The notes: a model not told the origin generated them from the sequence alone. A DNA stretch of 64,000 nt from Nephrocerus scutellatus (GCA_947095585.1 OX352762.1:10519969-10583968), one strand, 5' to 3'. Counted from the first letter of the stretch, positions 1-12,362 are shown. Numbers and translations: made by a program.

Positions 1-113
1 TTGTACACATTACGCTGTTGTACACATTGCTCTGTTGTACACATTACTCTGTTGTACACATTGCTCTGTTGTACACATTACTCTGTTGTACACATTACTC
101 TGTTGTTCACTTT
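1..113. repeat. 17-bp tandem repeat, open at the left edge
   Basis: Six copies of a 17-bp unit beginning ttgtacacatt run from base 1 to 102, followed by a decayed seventh start (ttgttcacttt). Copies differ mainly at three positions (tacgctg, tgctctg, tactctg). The array is cut by the window edge, so its true length is unknown. It holds no ORF and I assign it no function. Confidence 0.9.
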
Positions 114-202
114 AGTTAATTTTATGCCTCGTTTTCTATAGCTATATGTTATATGTATAAAACTATATATGTAGATACCTACAAATATAACTATATATAT
201 AA

Positions 203-353
203 GCGATTCGTATGAAACTGGGAATGTAGGACTAATATGCGACTGTAAGATTTGCTCCTATTGAAATTCTGGGATGTGACCAATAGGGTCTGGCATTTTT
301 TTGGAACTATGCCATTTATTGAGCGATTCGTATAAAATTCGGTATGTAGGATG
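203..353 (+). repeat. Two diverged direct repeats about 120 bp apart
   Basis: The motif gcgattcgtatgaaa followed by a 'tgtagga' block occurs at about 203-231 and again at about 323-351, each preceded by AT-rich sequence. This is probably a decayed tandem repeat or short dispersed repeat; no coding content is seen. Confidence 0.45.
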
Positions 354-1658
354 TAATTTAATCGTAATATCGGCCACAATGTCAAAAAAGTTTCACTTTA
401 ACCGCGCGTAAATGTTACACGCACTCTTTTTTTTTATAGTATTACTGAGTATTCACCTCCGGACCTGCTACTTTTAAATCCTTGAAGGACGAGATAGAGT
501 ATTCTATTGCCTTCAATTTAGTCACCTTTCCTGCTACACACCAATCATATCTAGTGACATTTCTTCCATCTGGAGCAAAGTTGACACTATTAGTCTCCCT
601 TAGCACTCTGCTCCCTGGAACTTAATCATCCTTAGAAAATATGACACCTTCATATTCTGCTCCTTCAAGTACTATTCACTTAATTATCCTTTGTCCAGTT
701 CTTTCCAAATTCCATGTCAATCACAAAATTATCGCACTGCTCTGCTTATCATCTCACGTTCATTTTATTAAATATTGACACAATTAGAATGAAATTATTA
801 AACAATAACTGATATCTCTATCTCTCTTAACTCAAATTTATTTCCAAAATTTGTTTAAATATTCTTTTGCATGCCTCTCACGTTACCTACATAATATACG
901 CGTGTGAAAAACATCAACACTTCGAACATCCTGGCAACAATAAAATTATTACTCGTTCCCTTTTTTTTTTTCATCGAAAAAACACACAACTACACACTTT
1001 TGATGATTTGTGAATAAAAATAAATAAAAACAAAAAAAAATAAAAATCTACGGAACCGATCAAATGAATTCAACTGCGGGTGATGATGATGGTGTCCTTG
1101 CTGTGTGGCATCAATTGGTTTTGCTTTGAATCGTTTATATCAACCGCTGCCTGCCTGCCTGCCTGCCTGCCACCTCACTGGCTTCCCGCGTAACCTACAT
1201 ACTAACAAAAAATTTGTTACAAAAAACCATTTGCCTGCCTGCTGTCCTGATATCCTGTGTGACAAATAAAAAAAAAAATTCCCGCTGCTGTTGCATGACT
1301 TGAATTTGAAAATAAAATTTCACACATCGTATGACAATTTTTAATACATTATTAATAAATAACAATTCAATTAACACTAAATAAATATTACAACAACAAC
1401 AACAAAAAAAACAAACAATTAATCAATCACTGTAAAATTATATTATGATCATCTATACCACATTAACGGATCCGGATGCATGAAAAATCGTCCTTGCGCT
1501 TTATTCGTTTTCTTTTTGTGTGGAAATTTTTTCATTTTTTTTCCCCGTTTTTGTATTAACGTTTTACTTATCTACATTTTTATTATATTACTCTTAAAAA
1601 CATTTAAATATTTATTAAATAATAAAAATAACAAATACAAAAAAAAATATATATATAG
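354..1658. other. AT-rich stretch without recognisable gene
   Basis: Mostly A/T runs and short homopolymers. A (TGCC)n microsatellite sits at 1147-1170. Short ORFs here are low-complexity (Phe/Lys/Ile-rich) and show no codon structure that I trust. It could be intron or intergenic DNA. Confidence 0.6.
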
Positions 1659-1712
1659 CATCCAGTAAAGTACCGTTAAATGCTTCTTATGTTATCTACA
1701 CTGATGCAAATG
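1659..1712 (+). CDS. Weak candidate internal exon
   Basis: Between an AG at 1657-1658 (or 1664-1665) and a GT at 1713-1714 (or 1718-1719) lies a short island with coding-like codons reading SKVPLNASYVIYTDANG, surrounded by non-coding A/T runs. Using the 1713 donor it would end after the first base of a codon, the phase needed by the candidate exon at 13294. Against it: there is no pyrimidine tract before the acceptor, both donors are poor, and no family is recognised. If real it would belong to the plus-strand zinc-finger gene or a neighbour. Confidence 0.18.
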
Positions 1713-1718
1713 GTCAGG

Positions 1719-2785
1719 TACCGTTAATTACTATTATTATTATATCTCTTATATAATATATATACTCGTAAGCTTTTTGTTGGTTGAACAGATTTCAACT
1801 TTTGCTTCTAGCTGATAAAACTTAGAGTTATGTTAAGGGTTGGGGCGGGCTTCTCTCGTAAGTGAGTAATGTTCTATAGCATAAATTTTTGTGATGTGTG
1901 ACGTTTTTTTCTTTCCTACTAAAGTTTTGAGTTTTTTTTTTATTAAAATCTTAAACAGTTATTAGTTCTAGAATATGTTCTTTCCTTTTGTGTTTTTTGA
2001 GCAAATGTTCATTACACTTACAATTTTTAAGCTTACACAATTAGTTGATCGTTAATAATAATTTCAGCTTTACCTCTAAACGCTATATATAAAATAAGAG
2101 AGTAAAATCTGCAATTAGAAACATATATGATCTTGTGAAATCCTTTCATCTGATGTCTAATGATTTTTTTTTTAATATTTTATACTCATACAAACACAAA
2201 CACAAACACATACATTGATATGAAAAAGAATGCAGCAAGGACTATTACAAGAAGTGACACATAAAAGCATAAAATCCTTAAGCATTTATTAGCATAGCAA
2301 TGCTTAGGTAACAAAAATAGCTTAAGATTAAGAATGTATTATGTATTATGCACGTTGGATACTCAAATAAGTTCAATATTTAAGTGAGGGTTATACTGAT
2401 TACAGGAGGTTCTGAGAGAGACTGTTGTTGTTTGTTAAAGGACCATAAACGATGATGTATTCTTTTCGAATAGAGTATTCCGATAATTGGGAATTTGAAA
2501 AAAAAAATATCCTCAAAATACAATTCTTGAAATTTGAAAGTCATGTTTGAAACACAATGACCAACAGATATTGACTCATAATGGCAGCCGCCGAGATTTC
2601 AGTTGTTTCACATCTACTTTGTTTAAGTTGCTGTAGTGTTTCTGATGTATACAACACTCCCCGCTCTTTAGATATCCGAGTAAAACATAAAAGAGCATGT
2701 TTTTCTATGGATGAGGTTGGGAATCGTCACATATGCCCCATTAGCCTTAACATGTCTCAGATTCTTACTGAGTAAAACCAACCTC
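1719..2785. other. AT-rich stretch without recognisable gene
   Basis: Microsatellite-like runs (for example caaacacaaacacaaacaca near 2195) and A/T tracts. The segment from about 2570 to 2780 is more balanced in composition and may already be retroelement-derived, because it abuts the LOA fragment, but I cannot match it. Confidence 0.5.
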
Positions 2786-2985
2786 CAATAATTTCGTTGC
2801 CTGCAATTCCTCGATGACCTGGCACCCAATCAACCCTGTTGTGTCTGGCCAGAGATTGCAGTGCATCGTAGCAGCTTTTAACTCTTAACGAGTCCATTAA
2901 ATTGGACGACAGAGCTTTGAGTGCTGCCTGACTATCTGAATAGATATATATTCTCGGGCCCTTAACGCCCTTAGGTACTAAGGTT
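2786..2985 (-). mobile_element. LOA-1 retrotransposon fragment, RNase H domain
   Basis: Read on the minus strand this encodes part of an RNase H domain: the block YSDSQAALKALSS carries a catalytic Asp, and downstream lies WVPGHRGIAGNE with the conserved His. It closely matches the RNase H region of the LOA-1 copy near 60000-60170. Both ends are truncated and the fragment is not part of an intact ORF. RNase H-bearing ORF2 proteins with this arrangement are typical of LOA/I-group non-LTR elements. Confidence 0.75.
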
Positions 2986-3039
2986 TAAACCTCCATTTTT
3001 AATATTTAATTATCTTTTTCTTCTTAATTCACACCATTT

Positions 3040-3261
3040 TGCTGTGTTACATTTCTTCATGCCTTCGCTTACACTCGAGACGCTGCATTAATCTGAAAGA
3101 CATTGCACTGAACGCATTCCATGTCTCCTCAATTTTTAACAAGGAATTCACTACGAGTATGTTTCTTGGCGAAATGGTGTATCCTAATCGCTCTGATACA
3201 TCCTGTCTTTCTCCTGCAAAGCGCGGATTGTGGAAGAAAACATGTTCCACGTATTCTGGTA
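3040..3261 (-). mobile_element. Non-LTR ORF2 C-terminal fragment (Jockey/R1 group)
   Basis: The minus-strand frame reads VEHVFFHNPRFAGERQ and continues with SERLG and EETWNAF. This is the Cys/His-knuckle-to-C-terminus pattern (normally ..VEHVLFxCPRF..) of R1/Jockey-type ORF2 proteins; the expected Cys is Asn here. The piece is interrupted on its right by the RTE-A insertion starting at 3262. Confidence 0.6.
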
Positions 3262-4016
3262 TCATAATCATATTTGGCTCTACAACCGAGGTCCGGTCCT
3301 TGCCTCCCGCATAAAGTCTTGAGCCGATGTCATCCAGTTTGGCATTCCTAAAGTCTGGGCGTCCTGGTCTACGCCATCTTTTCAGCGTAGGCCTGGCCGG
3401 TCTCGCTGTCGTGTTCCATAAGTCCTACCGCAAAGGACTTTCCGAGCAGGATCCTCTTCGCTCATGTGAGCTAGGTGTACTGCCTACAGGAGCCTACCGA
3501 GCTTAATTCTCTTCACGATGTCGTAAATCTTATCATTATAGAGTCTCCGGAATTTTGCTTCCTCACACACGGGGCCAACAATTCTCCATAAGACTTTTCT
3601 CTCGAACGCGACTAAGAGGTCAGAATGCTTTTTGCTAAGCACCCAACTCTAGAATCGATATTTAAGTACTCGTATGACCATTATCTTATATACCAGCAGC
3701 TTGGATGTTATGGTTAAGTTCCTGGATTTTAAGAGTCTTAACAGACTATAGTAGGCTTTGTTGGATTTATGCAACCGTGCGCGTATTTCCGGTTTCATGC
3801 TGTTATCGGCTGCTATACTTGACCCGAGATAGTTAAAGGATTGCGCTCCACTATTTTAATTGCGGGACCAATGTTGGATTTTCTAGTCGCAGTCGTGGCC
3901 ACCATGTACTTTGTTTTGCTCTCATTTATGTGCAGTCCTAGATTTCGTGCCGCTTGCTCGATCTGAATGAAAGCTTCCAGTATAGCTCTTGTGTTTCTAC
4001 CAACGATGTCAATAGC
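3262..4016 (-). mobile_element. RTE-A retrotransposon, 3' half, 5'-truncated
   Basis: The left edge is the family's 3' end: ATGAT-like tail, then a block complementary to 'ttggctctacaaccg'. Reading leftward on the minus strand gives the RT thumb and C-terminal region, including LHINESKTKYMVAT, but with frame breaks (PLTISGQV replaces the expected EFEEAQSFNYLG). The right edge stops at the palm-proximal region near 'gtcaatagc', directly against LOA-2 sequence. No YADD motif is retained. This is a dead copy. Confidence 0.85.
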
Positions 4017-4019
4017 TCC

Positions 4020-5030
4020 CATATAGAGTTAACGTTTCTGGGTGAGGGCTAGACAAGCACAGAGAATATGGATAATGGTCTCTTCCTCCTCCTCATCCAT
4101 GCTGCTTCTGCAGAAGTCATTCGAGAAGATTCCGAGTCTTACTGCATGCCGGCCTATTAGACAGTGTCCCGTAATGACACATACAATAGCACCGATGTAC
4201 GATATTTTTTGAGAGATCAAACACTTGAAGCGCTTCGGATCCAGCTTAGGCCAGATCTACTTTGTCGCTATGCAAGTTGTCCCGTTTCACCACCTGCGAA
4301 TAGTTTTGTCAGTAACATCAGTTTGCATGTAGCGATTGGTATGCCTAGAGAGCCATATTTTGGTAAGAGGGGTAGTGTAGTTCCGATGTAGGCGAGTTTC
4401 TCAGCCATACAGTTTCCCGGAATGTCTCTATGCCTCGGCACCCAACACAGGTGGATATTAAACTGTTCCGCCATATCCCTAAGAGATGACCGGCAGTTAA
4501 GGGTTATGGTTGAATTTGTAGAGGGATTTCAGCGCAGCTTGGCTATCCGAGAATATACGGATATCCTTAGCGAATATGACATTACTCTTCAGCCAAGATT
4601 AGGCTTCACTGATCGCCATAATCTCTGCCTGGAAAAAACTACAGTGATTAGGAAGACGGAAAGAGAGGTTTAGCTTTTTTGAGAAAACACCTCCACCAAC
4701 TTCGTCATCAGTTTCAGACCCGTCTGTGTAAAAATGAATGTGTTTCATCTTCCAGGTACGCGCCCTCCTCCCAGAATGATCTGCAGGGGAAGTTGACCTG
4801 GAAGTTTTTATTGAAATAGAGCTGTGGAGTGGTGTAGTCTATGTTGTCTGGGATCTGACTAAATTCAGGATAGAGGAGTGGTCGATTTCATTTCTAATCC
4901 ACTGGGAGATAGCCTTGAGGCGAATAGCCGACCTGCTGAAAATTTCGAGAGGTGTAAGGTAGAACAGAATGTCTAGGTAGTGCTGCGGAGGCGGTTGTAC
5001 TTGTTTTAAAAACAAAAATTTAACCACAGC
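4020..5030 (-). mobile_element. LOA-2 retrotransposon fragment: RT thumb, RNase H, zinc knuckle
   Basis: On the minus strand, from right to left: RT thumb region with LDILFYLTPLEIFSRSA and LKAISQW; an RNase H domain with FQAEIMAI (catalytic Glu) and IFSDSQAA (catalytic Asp); WVPRHRDIPGN (expected WVPGHRDIPGN); then ITGHCLIGRHAVRLG with NDFCRS and a Glu-rich stretch before a Cys pair. Frameshifts and stops break the reading frame, so it is inactive. The same family recurs at 10490, 15478, 44715 and 45420. Confidence 0.8.
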
Positions 5031-6142
5031 TCGATAATCAATTTTTTATTTTATTTTTATAAAAATAAAAGTAGTTCACCTTTGATGGCTGTCATATACA
5101 AATTGACTGAAAATGTGATGGTGACAGTCACACTTATTGGCAAATAATTTCCACCCAAATTGAGTTGAATACCACTTTTACGTTAAATTGATCACATCCT
5201 CTATAAACTAATTGACTGTGTCCTTCACGGACAAAAGTGGTTCTAAAACTGTGAGTTTCAACAGAGACATAAACCATAATGGGAGATTTTTAACAGAGAC
5301 ACAAATCATAATAGGAGCTTTTAACGGATACACAAGACATAATGGGAGCAACACTTTTTAATATAATTAAAAATTATTTTAATTGTAAGACAATTGACAT
5401 TAAATTGAATAATACAGACTAGTTTATTTATACAACAGGCTGCTGTTACTCTCGTTGATAATAATTACCGAATAATGCCAAATATGAACTGAAAAAGCAC
5501 AGCGGTACCATTATCAGAGTACTTACACTAAACGGTGGCAGGTCAACGTATTGTACTGAAAAATAAATGTTCGCCAATGTATACCCCAAACCTCAAGCTT
5601 TTACTGATGCCATCTGGCACTGACAAGCACTTAAGACGATGAAGATTAAAATGTTGTTCAACAAATATGTTGTCCAATAAATATTATCCCCATTACTCAT
5701 TGAATGAATCCTTTATAAATGCCTATATAGGTTTGGTAGATTCCCAGAGCCACTCGTGTTGTTCAGATTAATATGCCTTTCGAGCATTAGTAACTCAAAC
5801 TATTTGTCTCATCGATTTGAAATGTATCTTTTGCTATTTAGTTCTGTTGTTCTTGACAACAATTAGGAATGCAATTGCACGAATGTTTAGTGGCTAGTAC
5901 GCTGCAGCACTGTTACAAATACATATTGAACAATGGAAATGCATTTGCAAAAATCGGACCTTAAGGCGGTTGTCGGTAGCTATACTAGAGCGAAATGCTC
6001 TTCTGTCCAGTCCATTCGACTAATTAGCCACTGGGTGATTGTGTTCTACTACTCTTTGTAAATATATAAATAAGCTTAGGTTTAGTTTACAATTAGTTTA
6101 CAAAACGATTTCTATGAGTTTTTTTGTGAGTCTTTGACGTAA
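5031..6142. other. AT-rich stretch with a short 32-bp triplet repeat
   Basis: No gene is recognised. At about 5260-5349 a unit of 31-32 bp (acagagacacaaatcataat, with variants) is repeated three times. The rest is A/T-rich and could be intron. Confidence 0.5.
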
Positions 6143-7905
6143 TAATTCGATGAAAATTTTTTGGTCATTCGTTAAAAGAAATAAAAATACTGCACCGTCT
6201 TCAATTCCAACGCTCATTCACAAGGCCAATCTGCTTGCTCCACATTTTGCAGCTAGCTCCACGCTACCAGATAGCGCGTTGTCGCCGCCGGTACTTGCAA
6301 GAGTCGAATCTTCTTTGGGACAGATTAACTTTCGTACTCGTAAAGTGTCTAGATTAATAAATGATCTCAACCTTCATAAATCTGCTGGGCCTGATGGTAT
6401 TCCCGCTATAGTTTTAAAGGGGTATTTTTCAACGTTGGCATTGCCACTGCGCAGGCTTTTCCATTTCTCTTATTCTTCAGGAGTCGTTCCAATGAACTGG
6501 AAAACTGCCTTTATCCAGCCTGTTCCTAAAAAAGGCGAACCGTCATCTCTTTCCTCCTACCGACCAATTGCGCCAACATCCATACTTTCTAAGGGCATAG
6601 AAACGCTGATCAATCGTAAGCATATGCAATACCTTGAATCACGCAAAATTCTTAGTGACCAGCAGAACGGTTTTCGTAGGCAACGTTCTACAGGTAACCT
6701 GATGGCTTATCTCACTGAAAAATGGATTCAGTCTATTCACAAATTTGGTGAAAGCAAAGTTGTTGCACTCGATATTTTCGAGGCATTTGACAGAGTCTGG
6801 CATCAAGTTCTTTTGTCGAAAATGAGTGCCTATGGAATTGATAAGGCCCTTCTTGATTGGACTAGTAACTAACTTTCTGGCCGTTCAATCCTGGTCGTAT
6901 TGGACGGTTTCGAATCCAATGTTCACAAACGCACAAACGCCGGTGTTCCACAAGGCTCTGTTTTGTCTCCGACACTCTTTCTAATTTTCATTAATGATCT
7001 CCTATTCGTTACTAATCTAATCCAATCCATTATTTTGCCGACGACAGCACTCTTATGATTTCATATGATTTCACGCTCTCTGCACGCCGCTCAACATCGC
7101 AAGTGTAACTTGAACAACAACGTATGTTAAGCACGTTAAATTCTGACCATAACAGCATAACAAGATGGGGACTACATAATAAAGTTGAATATAACGCACC
7201 CAATGCTGTCTTCTGTCGTCCAAGCGTAATTTAAACCCTCAAACTTTATCCATGAATGGATCTTGCATTAAATAAACTGAACAACTCTCAATTCTAGGTA
7301 TGGGCGTCAACAACAAGCTTCGTTGGGACTATGGTTCTTGCTATCGCTAAGAATGCTGCGATATGTTTAGGTTTTCTAAAACGGTGCAAGATGTACTTCA
7401 CTCCTTCAGATCTTTCTACTAATTACAAGGCGTATATTCGCCTTAAACTTGAATATAACTGTATTGTCTGGACAAGACCACATTGCATCTACTAGACAGA
7501 ATTCAGAACCACGCGTTAAAACTTATTGGTGACGTAAATATCGCGAAAACAATCGAACCCCTTGAACATCGTAGGAATGTTTGCTGCTTGTCACTGTTTT
7601 CAAAAGAAATATCCAGATGCATTCCGTCCATTCTCGAACCCATTCGTAATACCCGTGCCTCAACTTGAGCCCACGGGTCCACCATTAAGCTTATTTTCGG
7701 ACGAATTCAGAGAGAAATTCTTTCTTTAGCCGCACACTAGTTATGAGGAATGAGTTGTCTGATTCTGTGTTTCCGCATTTGTCTGATCTGCAGTCATTTC
7801 AGAAACGCGTGTATAGACATCACAATTTTTCCTCTCCCTAATTTCCTAACGCCCACGCTGTGCTAAGCATTATAAGGGTGCAAATCCCTTTAGCGTGTGT
7901 ACATT
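6143..7905 (+). mobile_element. JOC (Jockey-type) retrotransposon, 5'-truncated
   Basis: A reverse transcriptase reads for 240 codons (6150-6872): KSAGPDGIPAIVLK, then SSYRPIAPTSILSKGIETLI, QNGFRRQRSTGNL, and motif A VVALDIFEAFDRVWHQ. A stop follows 'DWTSN'; the frame continues as NAGVPQGSVLSPTLFLIFIN, then a frameshift before the FADD box (7034-7045). The 3' region ends with a conserved block ('ccacgctgtgctaagcatta') and an A-run near 7897. There is no endonuclease domain, so the copy is 5'-truncated. It is the longest JOC copy here and a useful reference for the others. Confidence 0.88.
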
Positions 7906-9960
7906 TTAAAAAAAAATTAAAACACGAATGAATATCGCAATAATGAATTAACAAAAAAGAATTCAACAAAACAAGGTTACTAAGAAGTAACCTTTATACT
8001 CAAACCAGTTTTATTCGAATACTGAATCCTTCTTGTGGTTTTCGTTGGGTTTATTATATATATCCTAATAGGACCTAATAGGATCTACTGTGTACTCTTT
8101 ATATTTGTATTTTGTATATCTAATGTCCATAGTAAATAGGAAATAGGGATATAGGAATGAAAATTCAAATCTGAAGTTTAAAAGTTGAGTATGACGTATA
8201 CATTCTGAAAACGTATACGTTTAGAAAGAGATTTGAAAAAGATTAAAGAGAGAAAATTAAAATTTTATTGAATATTCATATTGGTATAAAATTGAGAACT
8301 TCCAAATTTTCGTAAATCTATAATTTGAAATAAATAACTGAGTCATTCTTATGAACTAAAAACTTAAAGCTGTACAGCTTTGGTGAGAAAGTAATGCTAT
8401 TTTGCCAAACAATTAAGTCTGAATGAAATTTATGACAAAAATTCTGACGAAAGCATAATATGATTGTCCTTCGAGCCAGATTTGCTTAGTTCCTTTTTTA
8501 TGCCTATACACTCACTGGTTGTTATGAAGTGTCAATTCAGAACTGCTCCAATTTGCCAATTAATTGAAATCATTAGAAACGAGAAATGCGAACAAAACTA
8601 ACCCATCCTATTTCTATTCCTGTCAAATATTGTCATTTTCGCCTAATCGAATTGTCACTTATTTATTCAACAACTGACAAACGAACTGACTGACTGCATG
8701 AACACTAACGCAGAAGAAAAATGATAAATGCTTGTGCACTAGCCAATTGACTCATTGACCTAGATTCGTCCGCTGGTGAATGATGTATGCAACAAATCGT
8801 TTCTTTTTTTTTTTTTTGTTTGGTTTGTTTCATCATTTGATGTATACAACGCACATTGATTGTAAATTCAAAAATTCATCAGCACCACTGCAAAAACCAA
8901 TTTAAATTTTGGCAAAATATTTACACATTCGAGGAAGATTTAAAAAAAAAAAAAAACAATACTTCAGCCTGTGCTAACAGACAGGATTGGATTTGCATTT
9001 CATTGCCCTGCGGACAAGTTTATTCAACTAATTGAGCGAATCGCCCAGGCAGGACTACAAGCGACAGTTGCCATCACATTGACATTCATTAGTTCAGAGC
9101 GCATCAGATTGGCGACGACGGGACGCAACGAAATTTGAAAAGCACACGGACTTTTTGTTCTACTTTCTGAATTTTGCTGAATGAGTTCAGAGAAATAATA
9201 GAAAAAGGATGATGTATCTATGCACATAGATATTATGCACAGTGCGTTTTCATTCAACTCCATCATTCATACTATAGTCATCATATAAATAAGCGGCGCA
9301 CTGTCTGTGTCCAGGTCCACTATATAGGACGAACAATCAAATTCTCTCCACTGGAAATGATGAGTGAGTGTTAAGCAGATGAGCAAAGCTATCTTAATAC
9401 TCGCTCGAATAGATGAATTTTGAATTATATTGAAAAGAAAAACACTGAATGACACTAACCAATTTTCTTTAGACGAGTACCATTTCAATAGAGCTCGCAA
9501 TGTCATGCGACTTGATTCCTTTCATTATTGGCGGATCACCGCGTGTTCGTCAGGCTCTCCTGTTCGCTATAGTTGGAGATTTCTAGGGAATCAGGTTAAT
9601 CAAATTTGATGTTCGCCGCTGGTTTTTCACTTTACGTTTAGAAATTTCATACATTGACACAACGTTTATTATTGACACACACTAACTAGTATGCTGCTGT
9701 TTACTTTAGTCCTTGCTGATGACGATGATTGATGATGATGGGAAAAGTTTGTCTTTAAAACGAACTTAGAAAGCAGTAGGTCGAAGGGTTATCGTGTTAG
9801 GCAGGCAACGATTTTAGCTTCAAAAGCAAAAGCGTTGGAAAAATCAGATTAGTTTAATGTTAATATCGATGAAAAAATGAACTTCGAGTGTGGTAGATGA
9901 TGCATAGTAAAATCTTAGGTAGCCCACTGAATACACTGACAGTCTCAAATGTTTAGGAGA
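7906..9960. other. AT-rich stretch without recognisable gene
   Basis: Low-complexity runs (T-run near 8807, A-run near 8941) and moderately balanced sequence at 9000-9540. Minus-strand ORFs of 79-80 codons at 9024-9266 and 9267-9506 show no motif or splice context and are probably chance. Confidence 0.5.
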
Positions 9961-10119
9961 ATTCCTATATTTGCTTACAAATTTCAGTCTTCAACAAATT
10001 AGCTAAAACTAAGGCCTTTCGCCTTATTCTGTGTTGTAAAACAGTCATCAGGATTTCATTCTCTTTTCCACAACGGGTTTTAAAAGACTGTGCCAACATT
10101 TCGCAATCGTTATCGGTGG

Positions 10120-10413
10120 GCGTCCGTCGTGGCTCAGTGGAAAAGCGCATGGCTACTAAATAGGGGTTCGTGGCTCGAATCCCAGTAATACCAAAAGTAT
10201 CTTTCAGTTGTGCCACCTTTCGCGAATGGCTGACGAACATTCCGAGAGTAACAAAACTTGTCACCGAAAGCTTCTCAATTCGCCGTTCGGATCTGGCCTT
10301 AAATTGTAGGTCGCTTCCATTTGTGTCCAAAAAAGATACATGCCCAACACAAATGGTCGCGAGAAGCTAGGCCTTGGACCATTACGGTCTGTCGCGCCGA
10401 ATATTATTATTAT
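10120..10413 (+). mobile_element. tRNA-derived SINE, copy A
   Basis: The head has a pol III A box (tggctcagtgg, 10130-10140) and B box (ggctcgaatcc, 10172-10182). A shared unique body follows (ccgagagtaa, cgaaagcttctcaattc, catttgtgt, agctaggccttgga) and the copy ends in an (ATT)n tail. Flanking gttatcggtgg / attaccggtgg look like a slightly diverged target-site duplication. SINEs of this design are transcribed by RNA polymerase III and moved by a partner LINE. Confidence 0.85.
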
Positions 10414-10489
10414 TACCGGTGGTTTATATTTCTCAAGCTCCTTGAATGCATTATAATCGTCTCGCAATGTGAACTTTCTTAAAGTTTAG

Positions 10490-10660
10490 ATTTGGAAGCT
10501 ACATCTTTCGGTAGTGCAACTTCATAAGACGTTTAATATTCTGGTCCATTGGATTTGGGGGAAAAAAAGAGAAAAGAGGATGTTCCACTATCTCCTCTTC
10601 ATTCTCGTCGATACAGCTTCTACATAAGTTAATATATTACCCAACCTCCAAAAAACATTC
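10490..10660 (-). mobile_element. LOA-2 fragment, zinc-knuckle C terminus
   Basis: Minus-strand reading gives INLCRSCIDENEEEIVEH, which matches the NDFCRSC...EEEEET knuckle of the LOA-2 copies at 4020-5030 and 45420-45583. It is heavily decayed. The SINE copy A lies just upstream and may have inserted into the same old fragment. Confidence 0.55.
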
Positions 10661-10994
10661 CATAGCATGAAGGACTGGAAAGCTTGAGTATTTCAGATTT
10701 CTGCACAGCGTTGTTTTTTTTTTTATTCATTTGCATTTTGAATATATTCGACGCCCATCATCTTTGATCTCCATAATTTCTTTGTTCAAAGAGGAAGCAA
10801 CATTAGTTAGCCAAAGGGCTACAGACTTTTTATTGACCCGACATTTTTCTACATAGGTAAGGTTAAGTTAGGCTTGAGGTGGCAGCAAATGCTCTTTAGA
10901 CATCTGCCTTTACAGATGGAGAGTCGTACTTCGTCTGAAGTATATTTAATATATGTTTGACGAACTACAATGTGTACACGTATTTGCGATCGTA

Positions 10995-12260
10995 TATAAA
11001 GGGTGATCAATTTGGAGGTATCGGATCTTAAATTGAAATAAAACAACAAAAATTCCAATTGATTGGGCAATCTTTATTAAATTTTGTTTAGAACCATTCA
11101 TGACAGTTATTTTTTGAAGATAATCCCTTTCAAATGTTGGCCGCAACAGCGCCGTAATTCGGCCATCCGTAAACACCAATTTTGAATGACTCGCTCGAGG
11201 ACTTCGGTCGGTATCTCGAAAATAACTAGAGTAATGTTGGCTTCCAATGCATTTATCCACAAAACATTTAGACTTTACATACCTTCACAAAAAAAAAGTC
11301 CAAACGAGTGATATCACACGATCTTGGTGGCCAATCCACCGGTCCGAAACGAGAGATCAATTGCTTACCGAAACGAGGACGCAGTAAATCCATTATGTCA
11401 CGGGCTGTATATGGGATGTAGCGCCGTCTTGTTGGAACCAAATGTCGTGGAGATCACGGGCTTCAATTTTCGGCATCAAAAAGTAGTTTATCATGGCGCG
11501 ATAGCGTTCGCCACTTAGTGTTACATTGGCGCCAGCCTCATCTTTGAAGAAATATGGGCCGATGATTCCTCCAGCCCATATAGGCCGCACCAAACGGTAG
11601 TTTTCAATGGATGTAATGGCTTCGGGTTGCTCTTCAGCCCAAATACGGCAATTTTGCTTATTGACGAAGCCATTAAGCCAAAAATGGGCCTCATCGCTGA
11701 ACAAAACTCGGCTCCCAAAATACGGATCTTCGGCGAGTTTTTCAAGAGCCCAACGACTGAAATTATGACGCTTTGGAAGGTCGGCCAGCTTCAATTCTTG
11801 GCCTAGTGGTATTTTATACGCTCTCAAACCAAGATCTCTGCGTAAAATCACCCAAGTAGTGCCATAAGATAGGCCTAGTTGTTGAGAATGGCGCCGAATC
11901 GATTCTTCCGGGTTTTCGGCAAAACTCTCTCTTACAGCCGCAATATTCTCTTCATTTAGGGCTGTACGTGGTCTAGTCGGTCAAGTATCATCCAATAATG
12001 TAAAATTATTCTCATGTAGGTAGCACGATTATGTACACCATAAGTTGGCCTGAGCGCGCGATGAACACTTTTCACAGAGCGTCGATAATAATCGTAATAC
12101 AATTGTACGATTTGTAAACGTTGTTAAGGCATTAGACTTTCCATGATGAAACGTCAATGAGTACTGAATAAAATTATGTATTTAGTTTGACAGTAATCAC
12201 GCGTGACATGTCAAAAAAATCCTATTGGAAAAAGTACCTCCAATCTGATCACCCTTTATA
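10995..12260 (-). mobile_element. DD41D (rosa-type) mariner with both ends, inactivated
   Basis: Inverted ends are taaagggtgatca (from 10997) and tgatcaccctttata (to 12260), with a TA on each side. The minus-strand transposase is recognisable from a helix-turn-helix region (SIRRHSQQLGLSYGTTW) through VLFSDEAHFW (first Asp), DIWFQQDGATSH (second Asp) and SCDITRLDFFF (third Asp). Counting in the related copy at 29492 gives 41 residues between the second and third Asp, which defines the DD41D family. Stops in the N-terminal part and frame breaks near 'VTHDIM' and after the third Asp make it non-functional. Confidence 0.88.
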
Positions 12261-12362
12261 AACTGGATGACATCGGCTCGAAATCGGGACCGGTTAAGAG
12301 ACTTTTTGCGGGAGGCCAGGTCCGGACCCCGGTTGTAGAGCCAAATATGATAATGATATATA
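12261..12362 (+). mobile_element. RTE-A 3'-end fragment
   Basis: About 100 bp matching the RTE-A 3' end in plus orientation: actggatgacatcggctcg ... gagccaaatatgat with a decayed ATGAT tail. It starts exactly where the mariner ends at the TA, but the matching upstream RTE-A sequence is not found on the other side of the mariner. Confidence 0.8.
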
